64,000 nucleotides of DNA. Origin: Pontibacter aydingkolensis (GTDB taxonomy: Bacteria; Bacteroidota; Bacteroidia; Cytophagales; Hymenobacteraceae). Both the position numbers and the translations under genes were made by a program. Position 1 is the stretch's first letter; each line of letters begins with the position of its first letter. The DNA is taken from the NCBI RefSeq assembly GCF_019443125.1, contig NZ_JAHYXK010000018.1, positions 25,768-89,767 of the forward strand. Direction: 5' to 3'. The notes below the pieces were generated by a model that saw only the letters and a list, made by a program, of their open reading frames with translations, did not search any database and was not told the DNA's origin. Below are positions 52,824 to 60,363 of the stretch, piece after piece.

Positions 52824-53495
52824 CTACTTACCGCTAACTGTCTGGTTAGCAGTATCAGCAACAAGTTTAATATCCAATGTAAACGTGTCGTTGATAATTT
52901 TGTCTGCCGCAGTACCTATCAGGCCCGAACGGTACTTAATGTCATACTGTGTTCGGTCTACCTCTATCTTGGCCTCTGCTTCAGCTGCTTTACCAGCTAT
53001 TTTAACCGTAGCCGGAAATGAGATTGGCTGGGTAATGCCTTTGATGGTAAGGTCGCCGGTTATCCTATAGTTTGCCTCGCCGGCTTTTGCTTTGGCAATG
53101 GGTGCTGCCTTTGTAATCTTAAAAGACGAAGTGTTATACTTCTCCACCGAAAAGAAATCATCTGACTTCAGGTGGTCCGTTAACTTTTTGTTAGAACCTA
53201 GGTTAGTTATATCTTCAACAACAATAGTCGTCATGTCGATAACGAAGTTACCGCCTGTTAATTTGTTACCGTTAACCTGCAAAGCACCCTCCGATATATT
53301 TATCTTTCCGTAGTGCTCTCCTCCCACTTTTTTTGCATTCCATTTCATGGCACTGCTCTCCGTATTTACCCGAAGGGTTGAGGCAGCAGCTACAGTTACC
53401 TTGTCGTTTACAGTTAGGTTTTCTTGCGTAGCTGCAGTGGTTGTAAGCAAGGTGGCAAGCGCCAGTGCGCTTAAAAGTATAGAATGCTTTCTCAT
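52824..53495 (-). CDS. YceI family periplasmic protein
   Basis: A 223-residue protein with a signal peptide (1-21). YceI blocks: LRVNTESSAMKWNAKKVGGEHYGKINISEGALQVNGNKLTGGNFVIDMTTIVVED, LTDHLKSDDFFSVEKYNTSSFKITKA, NYRITGDLTIKGITQPISFPATVKI and EVDRTQYDIKYRSG. The family forms a lipocalin-like barrel that binds polyprenyl-type lipids; its cellular role in Bacteroidota is not settled. It stands alone and shares a terminator with the convergent sugar dehydrogenase gene. Confidence 0.92.
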   Translation of the reverse strand: MRKHSILLSALALATLLTTTAATQENLTVNDKVTVAAASTLRVNTESSAMKWNAKKVGGEHYGKINISEGALQVNGNKLTGGNFVIDMTTIVVEDITNLGSNKKLTDHLKSDDFFSVEKYNTSSFKITKAAPIAKAKAGEANYRITGDLTIKGITQPISFPATVKIAGKAAEAEAKIEVDRTQYDIKYRSGLIGTAADKIINDTFTLDIKLVADTANQTVSGK

Positions 53496-53753
53496 AATTT
53501 AGAACAATGATGTGGTTATGGTTATTGAGCAGCTAATGTAATAGGCTTCAACAAATTACACATTATCTTGCTGTAATTATTTTGTAAGTTTTATAAATCC
53601 TAAGTATAAACTGTGAGTTTAGAAGCACACGACAGCAAAGCATCAACAACAAAATATATAAATTAGTATACTGCTATACACTATCCTTATTTCTCTGTAA
53701 TTTGCGGTCTGAATTTGCCTTATCAATTCTTACTTTACTCATTACAGGTTTAC

Positions 53754-55571
53754 ATGACAATTGCTTCGCTGTTTTCCAGGGCCATTGGATTAAAAACGAT
53801 TGCTTTACTTTTTGCATGTATACTTTGCAGCCAGTTAACTAACGTTTTAGCGCAGGACTTACCTAACCGTGAGTTCCGGGGAGTTTGGGTGGCCACGGTG
53901 AGTAACCTGGACTGGCCGCAGCAAGGCGCATCAGCAGAAAATCAGAAAGCTGCGTTGCGTACACTTTTCGATAACATAAAGGCGGCTAACTTAAACACGG
54001 TATTTTTACAGGTTAGAACAGAGAGCGATGCCTTTTACAATTCCAGCAAAGAGCCATGGTCCAGATTCCTGACAGGCAAACAAGGGGTAAGCCCCGGGTA
54101 TGATCCATTAGCTTTTGCCATTGAAGAAGCACATAACCGCGGGCTGGAACTGCATGCCTGGATAAACCCTTACCGGGTAAACTCCTCTACTTCTACTACA
54201 ATTGTCTATGCTGAGAATCACGTTTCAAAGTCGAAGCCCGAATGGCTGCTGAGCTTTTCTACGGGTAAGAAAATACTAAACCCCGGCCTGCCGGAAGTAA
54301 GAGCCTATATAGCTTCTGTAGTACAGGAAATTACAGAAAATTACGCAGTTGACGGCATCCACTTCGACGATTACTTTTACCCTTACCCGGAAACAAACTT
54401 TACAGGAATCACGACAGAAGACGCACAAACATTTAACCTGCACGGCACCGGATTTACAGATGTAAAGGCATGGCGAAGGTATAATGTAAACGAAACGATC
54501 AGGCTGGTAAGCGAGGCTATTCAAGCTGCCAGGCCGGAGGCGCGTTTTGGTGTGAGTCCCTTTGGCATCTACAAAAACGGAGTGCCAGCTGGTATTACAG
54601 GAATGGATGCCTATAACGTGATCTATGCCGATCCGGTAAACTGGCTGGAGAATAAGTACGTGGATTATCTTACACCGCAATTATACTGGCCAATCGGGGG
54701 CTCGCAGGACTACCGGAAGCTGCTGGAATGGTGGGCAGATAAAGCTTATACTTCATCGCGCCACTTGTATGCTGGCCACGCCATTTATAAAACGACCTAC
54801 ACAGAACAGGAAGTGCCAAACCAGATCGACATCTCAAGACAAAACCGATCTAAAAATGCGCTTGGCGACGTACTTTACAGGGCCACAAACCTGAAGGACA
54901 ACCTACTCAACATCCATACATCGTTAAAGAACAGTACCTACAAATATCCGGCTGCCCCACCGGCTATGGACTGGAAAAATGCCGAACAGCCAGCTGCACC
55001 GGAGGGTTTGGCGGTAACCGTGAACGAAGCCACCGGCGAACATGTACTGACCTGGCAAAGAAACACGGCCAATACGGGTCCATTTAAAAAATATATAGTT
55101 TATACTTCTGCTACCCTCCCTGAAAGTATAGCCGATATTCCGGATGGTGCAGTACGCGCATTACAGGCCTCGGAGTCGTTTACCATTGCAGCAGCAGATC
55201 TTCAGCAGGGGCCATCGTATTGGGTGGTAACAGAGCTTAGCAGTAGTAATGTTGAAAGCGGCATTAGCAATGCAGTAACTACAGGCACTGTAGCAGCCGT
55301 ACGAAACATTGCTAAAGAAAGTGTACTTAAAATATACCCTAACCCCGCCTCCCGTATAGTATATGCTGATATTCACCTGAAAAAACCCTCTCAGGTCAGG
55401 GCAGAACTGGTATCGGTAGATGGTAAAATAAGAGGCCGTGTGCAGCAGAGAAGATACATAGCAGGTAACCACACCCTAAGTATAAACCGCGATAGATTAG
55501 CCCCCGGCGTTTATGCCCTGATCATTACCATCGACAGGCAAAGGGTGGTAAAGCGAGTAATTCTGAAGTAA
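53754..55571 (+). CDS. Family 10-like glycosylhydrolase (GHL10) with type A T9SS sorting domain
   Basis: ATG at 53754 (MTIASLFSRAIGLKTIALLF) opens a signal peptide ending VLAQ; upstream codons from a TTG at 53715 are discarded. The 605-residue product has a GHL10 (DUF187) barrel: REFRGVWVATVSNLDWPQQG, NTVFLQVRTESDAFYNSSKEPWS, LELHAWINPYRVN, NYAVDGIHFDDYFYPYPE and YVDYLTPQLYWPIGGSQDYRKLLEWW. A fibronectin-like module and an 80-residue tail (LKIYPNPASRIVYADI... GVYALIITIDRQRVVKRVILK) that is a type A T9SS sorting domain follow. Related enzymes cleave peptidoglycan-like or other glycans. Confidence 0.92.
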   Translation: MTIASLFSRAIGLKTIALLFACILCSQLTNVLAQDLPNREFRGVWVATVSNLDWPQQGASAENQKAALRTLFDNIKAANLNTVFLQVRTESDAFYNSSKEPWSRFLTGKQGVSPGYDPLAFAIEEAHNRGLELHAWINPYRVNSSTSTTIVYAENHVSKSKPEWLLSFSTGKKILNPGLPEVRAYIASVVQEITENYAVDGIHFDDYFYPYPETNFTGITTEDAQTFNLHGTGFTDVKAWRRYNVNETIRLVSEAIQAARPEARFGVSPFGIYKNGVPAGITGMDAYNVIYADPVNWLENKYVDYLTPQLYWPIGGSQDYRKLLEWWADKAYTSSRHLYAGHAIYKTTYTEQEVPNQIDISRQNRSKNALGDVLYRATNLKDNLLNIHTSLKNSTYKYPAAPPAMDWKNAEQPAAPEGLAVTVNEATGEHVLTWQRNTANTGPFKKYIVYTSATLPESIADIPDGAVRALQASESFTIAAADLQQGPSYWVVTELSSSNVESGISNAVTTGTVAAVRNIAKESVLKIYPNPASRIVYADIHLKKPSQVRAELVSVDGKIRGRVQQRRYIAGNHTLSINRDRLAPGVYALIITIDRQRVVKRVILK

Positions 55572-55677
55572 CCTAATTCAGTTTATACTTTTGCCAGTTT
55601 ATACTTTACAGGATTAACCTAGCTCATTGAAGTATATAATCCGGATAACAGCCAAACTTTCATGTGATCAAAATAAC

Positions 55678-55714
55678 CATAAGCCTCCCAGTGTCAGTTT
55701 CTGAGAGGCTTATG
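55678..55714 (+). terminator. Rho-independent terminator after the GHL10 gene
   Basis: CATAAGCCTC (55678-55687) pairs with GAGGCTTATG (55705-55714), followed by GCAATAACTTTTTTTA. It lies about 110 bases past the stop. Confidence 0.8.
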
Positions 55715-55773
55715 GCAATAACTTTTTTTATACTTCTCTGATACGCTTATCAGCATCCGGTGCGGTTAATGTC

Positions 55774-55880
55774 CTACAGGCTGTTAATGCGGCGTTTAGT
55801 ATCCACTTTAGCGCCTTTACTAAAATTGTAGCGCAGTGTTAACCCTACATTGAAGTTTCTGAAATACTGCTTTAAGGCGC
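55774..55880 (-). pseudogene. Remnant: C-terminus of an outer-membrane beta-barrel receptor
   Basis: On the minus strand about 35 codons read LKQYFRNFNVGLTLRYNFSKGAKVD followed by TKRRINSL and stop TAG at 55774-55776. The alternating pattern with NVGLTLRYNF and the terminal SKG is typical of the last strands of TonB-dependent or outer-membrane barrel proteins. Everything upstream is missing. Confidence 0.6.
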
Positions 55881-55942
55881 TAGTGTGATCACTGATGTCC
55901 AATAAATTGACGCAATTAACCCAACAAAGAGTGGATGTATAC

Positions 55943-56070
55943 TTACTCAAACCGCAAGTTTAATATCGGATTAATTCTGGCAACTTTCAACGCCTGGTAA
56001 CTTATTGTAATAAAGGCAATCGCTGCAGCAACAATACCTGCCATAATAAATACCCAGAATGGTATGTCTA
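55943..56070 (-). pseudogene. Remnant: C-terminus of an FtsX/MacB-type ABC permease
   Basis: On the minus strand a short frame reads IPFWVFIMAGIVAAAIAFI, then TISYQALKVARINPILNLRFE and stop TAA at 55943-55945. The final helix and the (A)R(I/V)NP...LR(Y/F)E end are diagnostic of FtsX-like permeases of the MacB type. An in-frame stop lies just upstream, near 56080, so only about 45 codons are left. Confidence 0.75.
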
Positions 56071-56234
56071 AAGAGGGTCAGGAAAAGGTATTTATTCCTT
56101 TCTTCAGCACCAAAAAACAAGGCAGCGGCATTGGACTAAGTTTGTGCAAACAAATCGTGCTGCTACACCGGGGCACCATACAGCTGCAGTCGGCAGAAGG
56201 AGAAGGCACTGTTTTTACACTGCGCTCCGGATAA
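56065..56234 (+). pseudogene. Remnant: C-terminus of a sensor histidine kinase
   Basis: On the plus strand a frame without a start reads KEGQEKVFIPFFSTKKQGSG, then IGLSLCKQIVLLHRGTIQL and QSAEGEGTVFTLRSG, ending TAA at 56232-56234. FIPFFSTK is the F box and GSGIGLSLCKQI the G2 box of the kinase ATP-binding domain. The first 300 or so residues are absent. Confidence 0.85.
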
Positions 56235-56405
56235 ATACATTATGGAACTGAGAACGGCAAAACATGCATTTACAGGCTGCTCAGAAAATAATATCCTGTT
56301 TAGAGACTTTAATGCAAGAATTGTAAACTTTTTATTGTATCTTGTAAAAAATAATGAACAAATACACTCCTATATATGTAGTAAGTGTATAATAAACAAC
56401 ATCAT

Positions 56406-56597
56406 ATGAATAACGGAACAGTAAAATTCTTCAATGACCTGAAAGGGTTCGGGTTCATCAAAGAAGAAAATTCAGATCAGGAGTACTTTGTACACGTATC
56501 TGGCCTGGTTAATGAGATCAGAGAAAATGACAAGGTGACTTTTGACCTTCAGGAAGGTAGAAAAGGACTAAATGCAGTAAATGTAAAACTTGCTTAG
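56406..56597 (+). CDS. Cold shock protein (CspA family)
   Basis: ATG at 56406 (MNNGTVKFFNDLKGFGFI) gives the usual 63 residues. RNP1 (KGFGFI) and RNP2 (EYFVHVSGL) are present, as are KFFND and VTFDLQEGRKGLNAVNVKLA. The protein binds single-stranded nucleic acid as an RNA chaperone or transcription antiterminator. The 5' leader of more than 150 bases is AT-rich, as is common for cold-inducible csp genes. It has its own terminator and is followed by a small hypothetical gene and a second cold-shock-domain gene. Confidence 0.94.
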   Translation: MNNGTVKFFNDLKGFGFIKEENSDQEYFVHVSGLVNEIRENDKVTFDLQEGRKGLNAVNVKLA

Positions 56598-56618
56598 TCT
56601 GGCGATATAACTCATTTG

Positions 56619-56649
56619 AAAAAGCCTTACGTACAGTAAGGCTTTTTTA
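56619..56649 (+). terminator. Rho-independent terminator after csp
   Basis: AAAAAGCCTTAC (56619-56630) pairs with GTAAGGCTTTTT (56636-56647) over a five-base loop, with the T-run continuing. Confidence 0.92.
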
Positions 56650-56726
56650 TTTGCGCTTTCGAACCTTGCAGTAAATCTGGCATACTGAAACGCTATTTGT
56701 AAAATCATTTATTAAAAAAAAGACGG

Positions 56727-56954
56727 ATGAACAGAAAATATCTAGTAGACACAATCACTCGTGAATACCTGTGCGTTGCACTGCAAAAGGGGCAGGAATG
56801 GGAGCCTAATAACCAGGACTCGCTGCCAAGCTTCATGGATTCCCGGACCAATAAGGACAACCCTGATTTCGAACTGGTATCTGGAGAGTATAATGACAAT
56901 TCCTTCTTCGAGAAGTGGATACGTAACGGCACTAATTTCCTTTTCCGCTATTAA
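56727..56954 (+). CDS. Hypothetical 75-residue protein between two cold-shock genes
   Basis: A 75-residue soluble protein (MNRKYLVDTITREYLCVALQKGQEWEP... FFEKWIRNGTNFLFRY) with several aromatic residues and no signal peptide. I do not recognise a family. It begins 130 bases after csp and ends 60 bases before the longer cold-shock-domain gene, all on the same strand; a shared transcript with the latter is possible. The length and amino-acid use support a real gene, moderately. Confidence 0.6.
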   Translation: MNRKYLVDTITREYLCVALQKGQEWEPNNQDSLPSFMDSRTNKDNPDFELVSGEYNDNSFFEKWIRNGTNFLFRY

Positions 56955-57013
56955 AAGGAAAGATTTATCGTATAAGAAATGAATGCCAGTAATTAAAATT
57001 TTTAAAGCAAACC

Positions 57014-57469
57014 ATGGGTAGATCGCAAGAAACATTTAGTAAAAAAGAGAAAGAAAAGAAAAGACTTAAGAAAAGGCAGGATAAGGAAGCCAAGAAGGAA
57101 GACCGAAAGGCTAACTCCAGCAAAGGCCATGGCTTAGACGATATGCTTGCGTACGTAGACGACAATGGCAATATCACCTCTACTCCACCGGACCCAACCA
57201 AGAAAAAGAAAGAGATAAAGCAGGAAGATATCCAGATTGGCGTATCTAAGCAGGAAGAACCGGATCCGGCTGACCTGATCAGAAAAGGAACCGTAACGTT
57301 CTTTAATACTTCTAAAGGCTACGGCTTTATCAGAGACCACGACACCCAGGAAAGCATCTTCGTACACCAGAATGGCTTAACATGCCCGATAAAGGAAAAC
57401 GACAAGGTGACTTTTGAAGTAGAGAAAGGTCAGAAAGGCCTGAATGCTGTTAACGTAAAGGCTGCTTAA
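57014..57469 (+). CDS. Cold-shock-domain protein with long charged N-terminal tail
   Basis: A 151-residue protein. Residues 8-40 are almost entirely Lys, Glu, Arg and Asp (SKKEKEKKRLKKRQDKEAKK), likely a coiled or RNA-binding tail. A linker with LDDMLAYVDDNGNITSTPPDP follows, then a cold-shock domain at about 88-151: KGTVTFFNTSKGYGFI with RNP1 KGYGFI and RNP2 SIFVHQNGL. The architecture is common in Bacteroidota, where such proteins are thought to act on RNA. The last 20 residues closely match the short Csp encoded 400 bases upstream (KGLNAVNVK), which suggests local duplication. Confidence 0.9.
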   Translation: MGRSQETFSKKEKEKKRLKKRQDKEAKKEDRKANSSKGHGLDDMLAYVDDNGNITSTPPDPTKKKKEIKQEDIQIGVSKQEEPDPADLIRKGTVTFFNTSKGYGFIRDHDTQESIFVHQNGLTCPIKENDKVTFEVEKGQKGLNAVNVKAA

Positions 57470-57561
57470 AGTCAAAAGTAAACAGGACAACTCCAGAGAA
57501 CGGTGGCGATGCTTTTTCAGAGTGCTGCCTTGTTATACTTTATATTCCTACCATCACCAAC

Positions 57562-57597
57562 AAAAGGTTCTTACTTCTCAGTAAGCGCCTTTTCTGT
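57562..57597 (+). terminator. Terminator after the cold-shock-domain gene
   Basis: AAAAGG-TT-CTTAC pairs with GTAAG-CG-CCTTTT (57562 to 57593) with an internal bulge, followed by CTGTTTTT. It lies about 95 bases past the stop. Confidence 0.7.
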
Positions 57598-57706
57598 TTT
57601 TCAGCCTACCCCTGGTGGCTTAAAGCCTTGGTAATAATACCTGAAACTAAAGTATAACAAATGCCTGGGTATAAGAAACAGAAGGCTTAATTGGTACAAA
57701 AAAGAA

Positions 57707-57730
57707 AAGGGCTCCTTTGCAGGAGCCCTT
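57707..57730 (-). terminator. Terminator of the first tiny-ORF element
   Basis: AAGGGCTCCT and AGGAGCCCTT form a perfect 10-base stem with a TTGC loop (plus-strand orientation). On the minus strand it is followed by TTCTTTTTTG, which points to minus-strand transcription ending here. Confidence 0.88.
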
Positions 57731-57753
57731 TATATATCATTGAATAGTAATTA

Positions 57754-57783
57754 TCAGTAAAAACTTTTCAACTTTTTAGCCAT
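57754..57783 (-). other. Tiny reading frame MAKKLKSFY, copy 1 (peptide or small-RNA gene candidate)
   Basis: On the minus strand ATG at 57783, preceded by AAGAAG, opens nine codons (MAKKLKSFY, stop TGA), 24 bases before a strong terminator. A related element with the same 19-base core (plus-strand CTTTTCAACTTTTTAGCCA) lies at 59931-59984, again just before a minus-strand terminator. About 40 bases upstream of each start are also similar. It may be a leader-type peptide or part of a small RNA; nothing is known from sequence. Confidence 0.45.
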
Positions 57784-58040
57784 CTTCTTTTACGGGTATG
57801 CTTTTAGCAAGGTTACAGAAAGGTTAAAAATCGGTGTAGTTTTCTTTCTGCTCCTGAATCTTAATTGGTTGGCGCGAATCTCCAGAATCATGTCATATAG
57901 TGGTTATAGTCTCTGACGCTACTGAGCCAGAGGCCCACACTATAGCCTGTCACGAGTCGCAGGTGCCGGACTTGCTTCGGGGCGAAGACTTATTATCTTA
58001 TTCCACAAATTCCGGAAAAGGAGATTATAATTCTTTGTAC

Positions 58041-58099
58041 CGCCAGTTTGAGCGCAGCGGTAAAGGTGGTTGCACATGGAAGTCAGTTTGAAACTGGCG
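58041..58099. repeat. Inverted repeat, possible decayed REP-like element
   Basis: CGCCAGTTT (58041-58049) and AAACTGGCG (58091-58099) are perfect inverted copies about 40 bases apart. They lie in a palindrome-rich stretch that has no gene and that also contains ACGAGTCGCAGGTGCCGG near 57950. Confidence 0.45.
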
Positions 58100-58373
58100 A
58101 GGGAAGGATTGTGGAACACGGCTTTACAAACTGGCCTCATATACAGATACAAGTTGTGCTGCCGCTAGACTTGCAACATGTGCCGTTAAATCAGTCTTTA
58201 ATCTAAAAGATATGGAATAAGATAAGGCGAAGATGCTCTTGCCTGGATGAAAACTCCCTCACTCTCCTCCAGGCAATCCTGAAAATCTAATGCTTATCCT
58301 ATAAATCCTGATTCTGATGAATTAAACTGTCACCGGCCTATACTTCGTACAATGTATTCTGACATAATACGCT

Positions 58374-59825
58374 ATGAAAAAGAAAAAGACGAAAGAGGCA
58401 ATTAAAAAACTAACTGCTAAGGATTTGCACAGTATCGGCTTTCCTACTGGCAAACCTACCGGAACTGCCCTGAATATTGTGCATACTTACTTTACCGAAC
58501 TCGGAAAAAACCATCAGCTGGAACTTGTACAGGACGTGCTTACCGCACCCGATCAATATAAATTGCATGCTACGCTTGGCCCACTGGCACATGCCATACT
58601 TAACCACCAGCAAACAGCACCGATAGACTTAAAACCTGACAAGCAGCCCTATACTATTTACGGTGCTGAAGGCATTGAGGAAGGTGCCCTGAAGCAAATG
58701 GAAATTGCTATGCGCTTGCCTGTTACAAGGGGTGGTGCCCTTATGCCCGATGCGCACCAGGGATACGGCCTCCCCATTGGCGGAGTACTTGCCGTGGAGA
58801 ATGCCGTGATACCCTATGGCGTTGGTGTAGACATTGGCTGCCGCATGAGCATGAGCATGAGCATGAGCATTTACAACATACCCACCAGTTACCTCGATAG
58901 CAACAGGGTAACCTTAAAGCAGATGCTTTTGGATAATACGCGTTTTGGTTATGCCTCCTTCAAAAAGCCCATGGACCACCCTATTATGGAGCGCCCTGAA
59001 TTCCATGAGATACCCATTGTGCACGAACTTAAAGACAGAGCCTATAGTCAGTTGGGTACATCAGGGGGTGGCAACCATTTTGTGGAGTTCGGCATTGTAG
59101 AAATACAGGACGAGCAGAATGATTTTAACCTGCCCCTTGGGTCTTACCTGGCTGTACTCTCCCACTCTGGCTCGCGTGGACTTGGTGCAAACATTGCCGG
59201 CTACTATACTAAGGTGGCCATGGATAGTTGCCGCCTTCCCCAGGAGGCCAAACACCTCGCCTGGCTGGACCTGAACACAGAAGCGGGCCAGGAATACTGG
59301 CTTGCCATGAACCTGGCCGGCGACTACGCATCCGCCTGCCATCACCAGATACATGGAAGGCTGGCTGCAGCGCTGGGCGAAAACCCGATCGCCACCATTG
59401 AGAACCACCACAACTTTGCTTGGAAAGAGAAAGACTACAGCGGAAAAGAATTTATTGTACACCGTAAAGGGGCCACCCCGGCGGGCAAAGGGGTGCTGGG
59501 AATCATACCCGGCTCTATGGCTACCCCTGGCTTTATTGTGCGCGGCAAAGGCGAAGCAGCTTCCATTAACTCCGCCTCGCATGGCGCAGGGCGCGTTATG
59601 TCCCGAACGCAGGCAAAGAAAACGCTCCACAAACCGCAGGTACAGCAATTTATACAACAGGCAGGCATAGAAGTAATAGGCTCAGACCTGGACGAGGCAC
59701 CCATGGTTTACAAAGATATACATCAGGTAATGGCAGCGCAGCAGGATCTAGTAGATGTGGTTGGCACCTTCCATCCCCGCATTGTGCGTATGAACGGTGA
59801 TGAGAAGTACATGGAGGTTGACTAA
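58374..59825 (+). CDS. rtcB: RtcB-family RNA ligase
   Basis: A 483-residue protein. RtcB blocks: PVTRGGALMPDAHQGYGLPIGGVLA, VGVDIGCRM with the Mn-binding Cys156, GTSGGGNHFVEFG, VLSHSGSRGLG, ENHHNFAWKE, HRKGATPAGKGVLGIIPGSMATPGFIVRGKG and SHGAGRVMSRTQAK. The conserved His of the SHGAGR block is the usual guanylylation site. RtcB joins 2',3'-cyclic phosphate or 3'-phosphate RNA ends to 5'-OH ends. Odd: Cys156-Arg157 is followed by four Met-Ser pairs coded by four tandem ATGAGC hexamers, where relatives have one. No rtcA or archease gene is adjacent. Two tiny-ORF elements flank it. Confidence 0.93.
   Translation: MKKKKTKEAIKKLTAKDLHSIGFPTGKPTGTALNIVHTYFTELGKNHQLELVQDVLTAPDQYKLHATLGPLAHAILNHQQTAPIDLKPDKQPYTIYGAEGIEEGALKQMEIAMRLPVTRGGALMPDAHQGYGLPIGGVLAVENAVIPYGVGVDIGCRMSMSMSMSIYNIPTSYLDSNRVTLKQMLLDNTRFGYASFKKPMDHPIMERPEFHEIPIVHELKDRAYSQLGTSGGGNHFVEFGIVEIQDEQNDFNLPLGSYLAVLSHSGSRGLGANIAGYYTKVAMDSCRLPQEAKHLAWLDLNTEAGQEYWLAMNLAGDYASACHHQIHGRLAAALGENPIATIENHHNFAWKEKDYSGKEFIVHRKGATPAGKGVLGIIPGSMATPGFIVRGKGEAASINSASHGAGRVMSRTQAKKTLHKPQVQQFIQQAGIEVIGSDLDEAPMVYKDIHQVMAAQQDLVDVVGTFHPRIVRMNGDEKYMEVD
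58845..58868 (+). repeat. (ATGAGC)x4 microsatellite inside rtcB
   Basis: Four perfect in-frame copies of ATGAGC encode Met-Ser four times directly after the metal-binding Cys-Arg of RtcB. Changes in copy number would add or remove two residues without breaking the frame. Confidence 0.9.
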
Positions 59826-59903
59826 AGTATAAAATCCGCTAATCCTGAAGTATACACTTTAAGTATGGCTACTGCAGAACATGCAGAAGTATGGGCACAA
59901 AAA

Positions 59904-59931
59904 AAACGGGATCCCGCCAAGGATCCCGTTT
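59904..59931. terminator. Terminator between rtcB and the second tiny-ORF element
   Basis: AAACGGGATCC (59904-59914) pairs with GGATCCCGTTT (59921-59931). The minus strand continues with eight T, so it works best for minus-strand transcripts, though it can also end the rtcB transcript. Confidence 0.9.
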
Positions 59932-59984
59932 TATATATTGGAAAGGTTAATTAGTAAAATTAATCTTTTCAACTTTTTAGCCAC
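59931..59984 (-). other. Tiny reading frame MAKKLKRLILLINLSNI, copy 2
   Basis: On the minus strand GTG at 59984, preceded by ATAAATAG, opens 17 codons (MAKKLKRLILLINLSNI) ending in TAA that touches the terminator stem. The first six codons are the same as in the element at 57754-57783, and the 40 bases upstream share TTCTGYAACC, GCTA and CCGTA in similar positions. Whether the peptide or the RNA matters is unknown. Confidence 0.45.
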
Positions 59985-60162
59985 CTATTTATACGGCACA
60001 GAGTATAGCTGGGTTGCAGAATCGTAAAAATTTATACAATTTTTTTTATGTTCAGGCTTAAAATATGCTCAAATAGCCAGCATTTGGCCTTTTTTATTTT
60101 AAAAAATATTTTAGATAATTTAAAAACAGTACAACTTAACAAGGGCTGTTCTGCTCAAAATA

Positions 60163-60194
60163 CCTCGCGGCGTTCGGGGCCCCGCGAGCATCCG
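60163..60194. repeat. REP-like palindrome, copy 1
   Basis: CTCGCGG (60164-60170) pairs with CCGCGAG (60182-60188). The surrounding 32 bases match, with several changes, an element at 62097-62129 on the other side of the S8 protease gene. Confidence 0.55.
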
Positions 60195-60363
60195 TAGACA
60201 CGATGCATAAGTATATATAAAGGCTATTACAATCTGCAAAACTTCCACTTTATACTTACCCGATCCAAGAAGCTGTCATCTATACCGAAAATTGAGATGA
60301 CAATGCAGGCTTAGTCTTACTCAACTTTACATTGTTGTATCCTGTCTTAATCAGATAACTCAC

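Larger units (their letters stand above)
57470..58373. other. Gene-poor region with terminators, a tiny-ORF element and decayed palindromes
   Basis: About 900 bases between the cold-shock-domain gene and rtcB. Contents in order: a terminator (57562-57597), a minus-strand element with a tiny reading frame and its own terminator (57707-57860), and a palindrome-rich stretch (57900-58110). Two AAGTATA or TATACTT heptamers (near 57535 and 57650) and one near 58335 are present. No ordinary gene is supported. Confidence 0.55.
59826..60363. other. Gene-poor region between rtcB and the S8 protease gene
   Basis: About 540 bases, strongly AT-rich in the middle (60020-60130). It contains the terminator at 59904, the second tiny-ORF element (59931-60060) and a REP-like palindrome (60163-60194). 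Four AAGTATA/TATACTT heptamers lie near 59825, 59850, 60210 and 60250. No ordinary gene is supported. Confidence 0.5.

Noticed and set aside
56321..56344. Possible Bacteroidota promoter before csp (TTG and TATCTTG)
   Set aside because: The spacing of about 14 bases is shorter than the usual 17-23 and the -7 box is incomplete.
57900..58091. 63-codon plus-strand frame
   Set aside because: It overlaps palindromic repeat-like DNA and has no family-like pattern, so it is probably not a gene.
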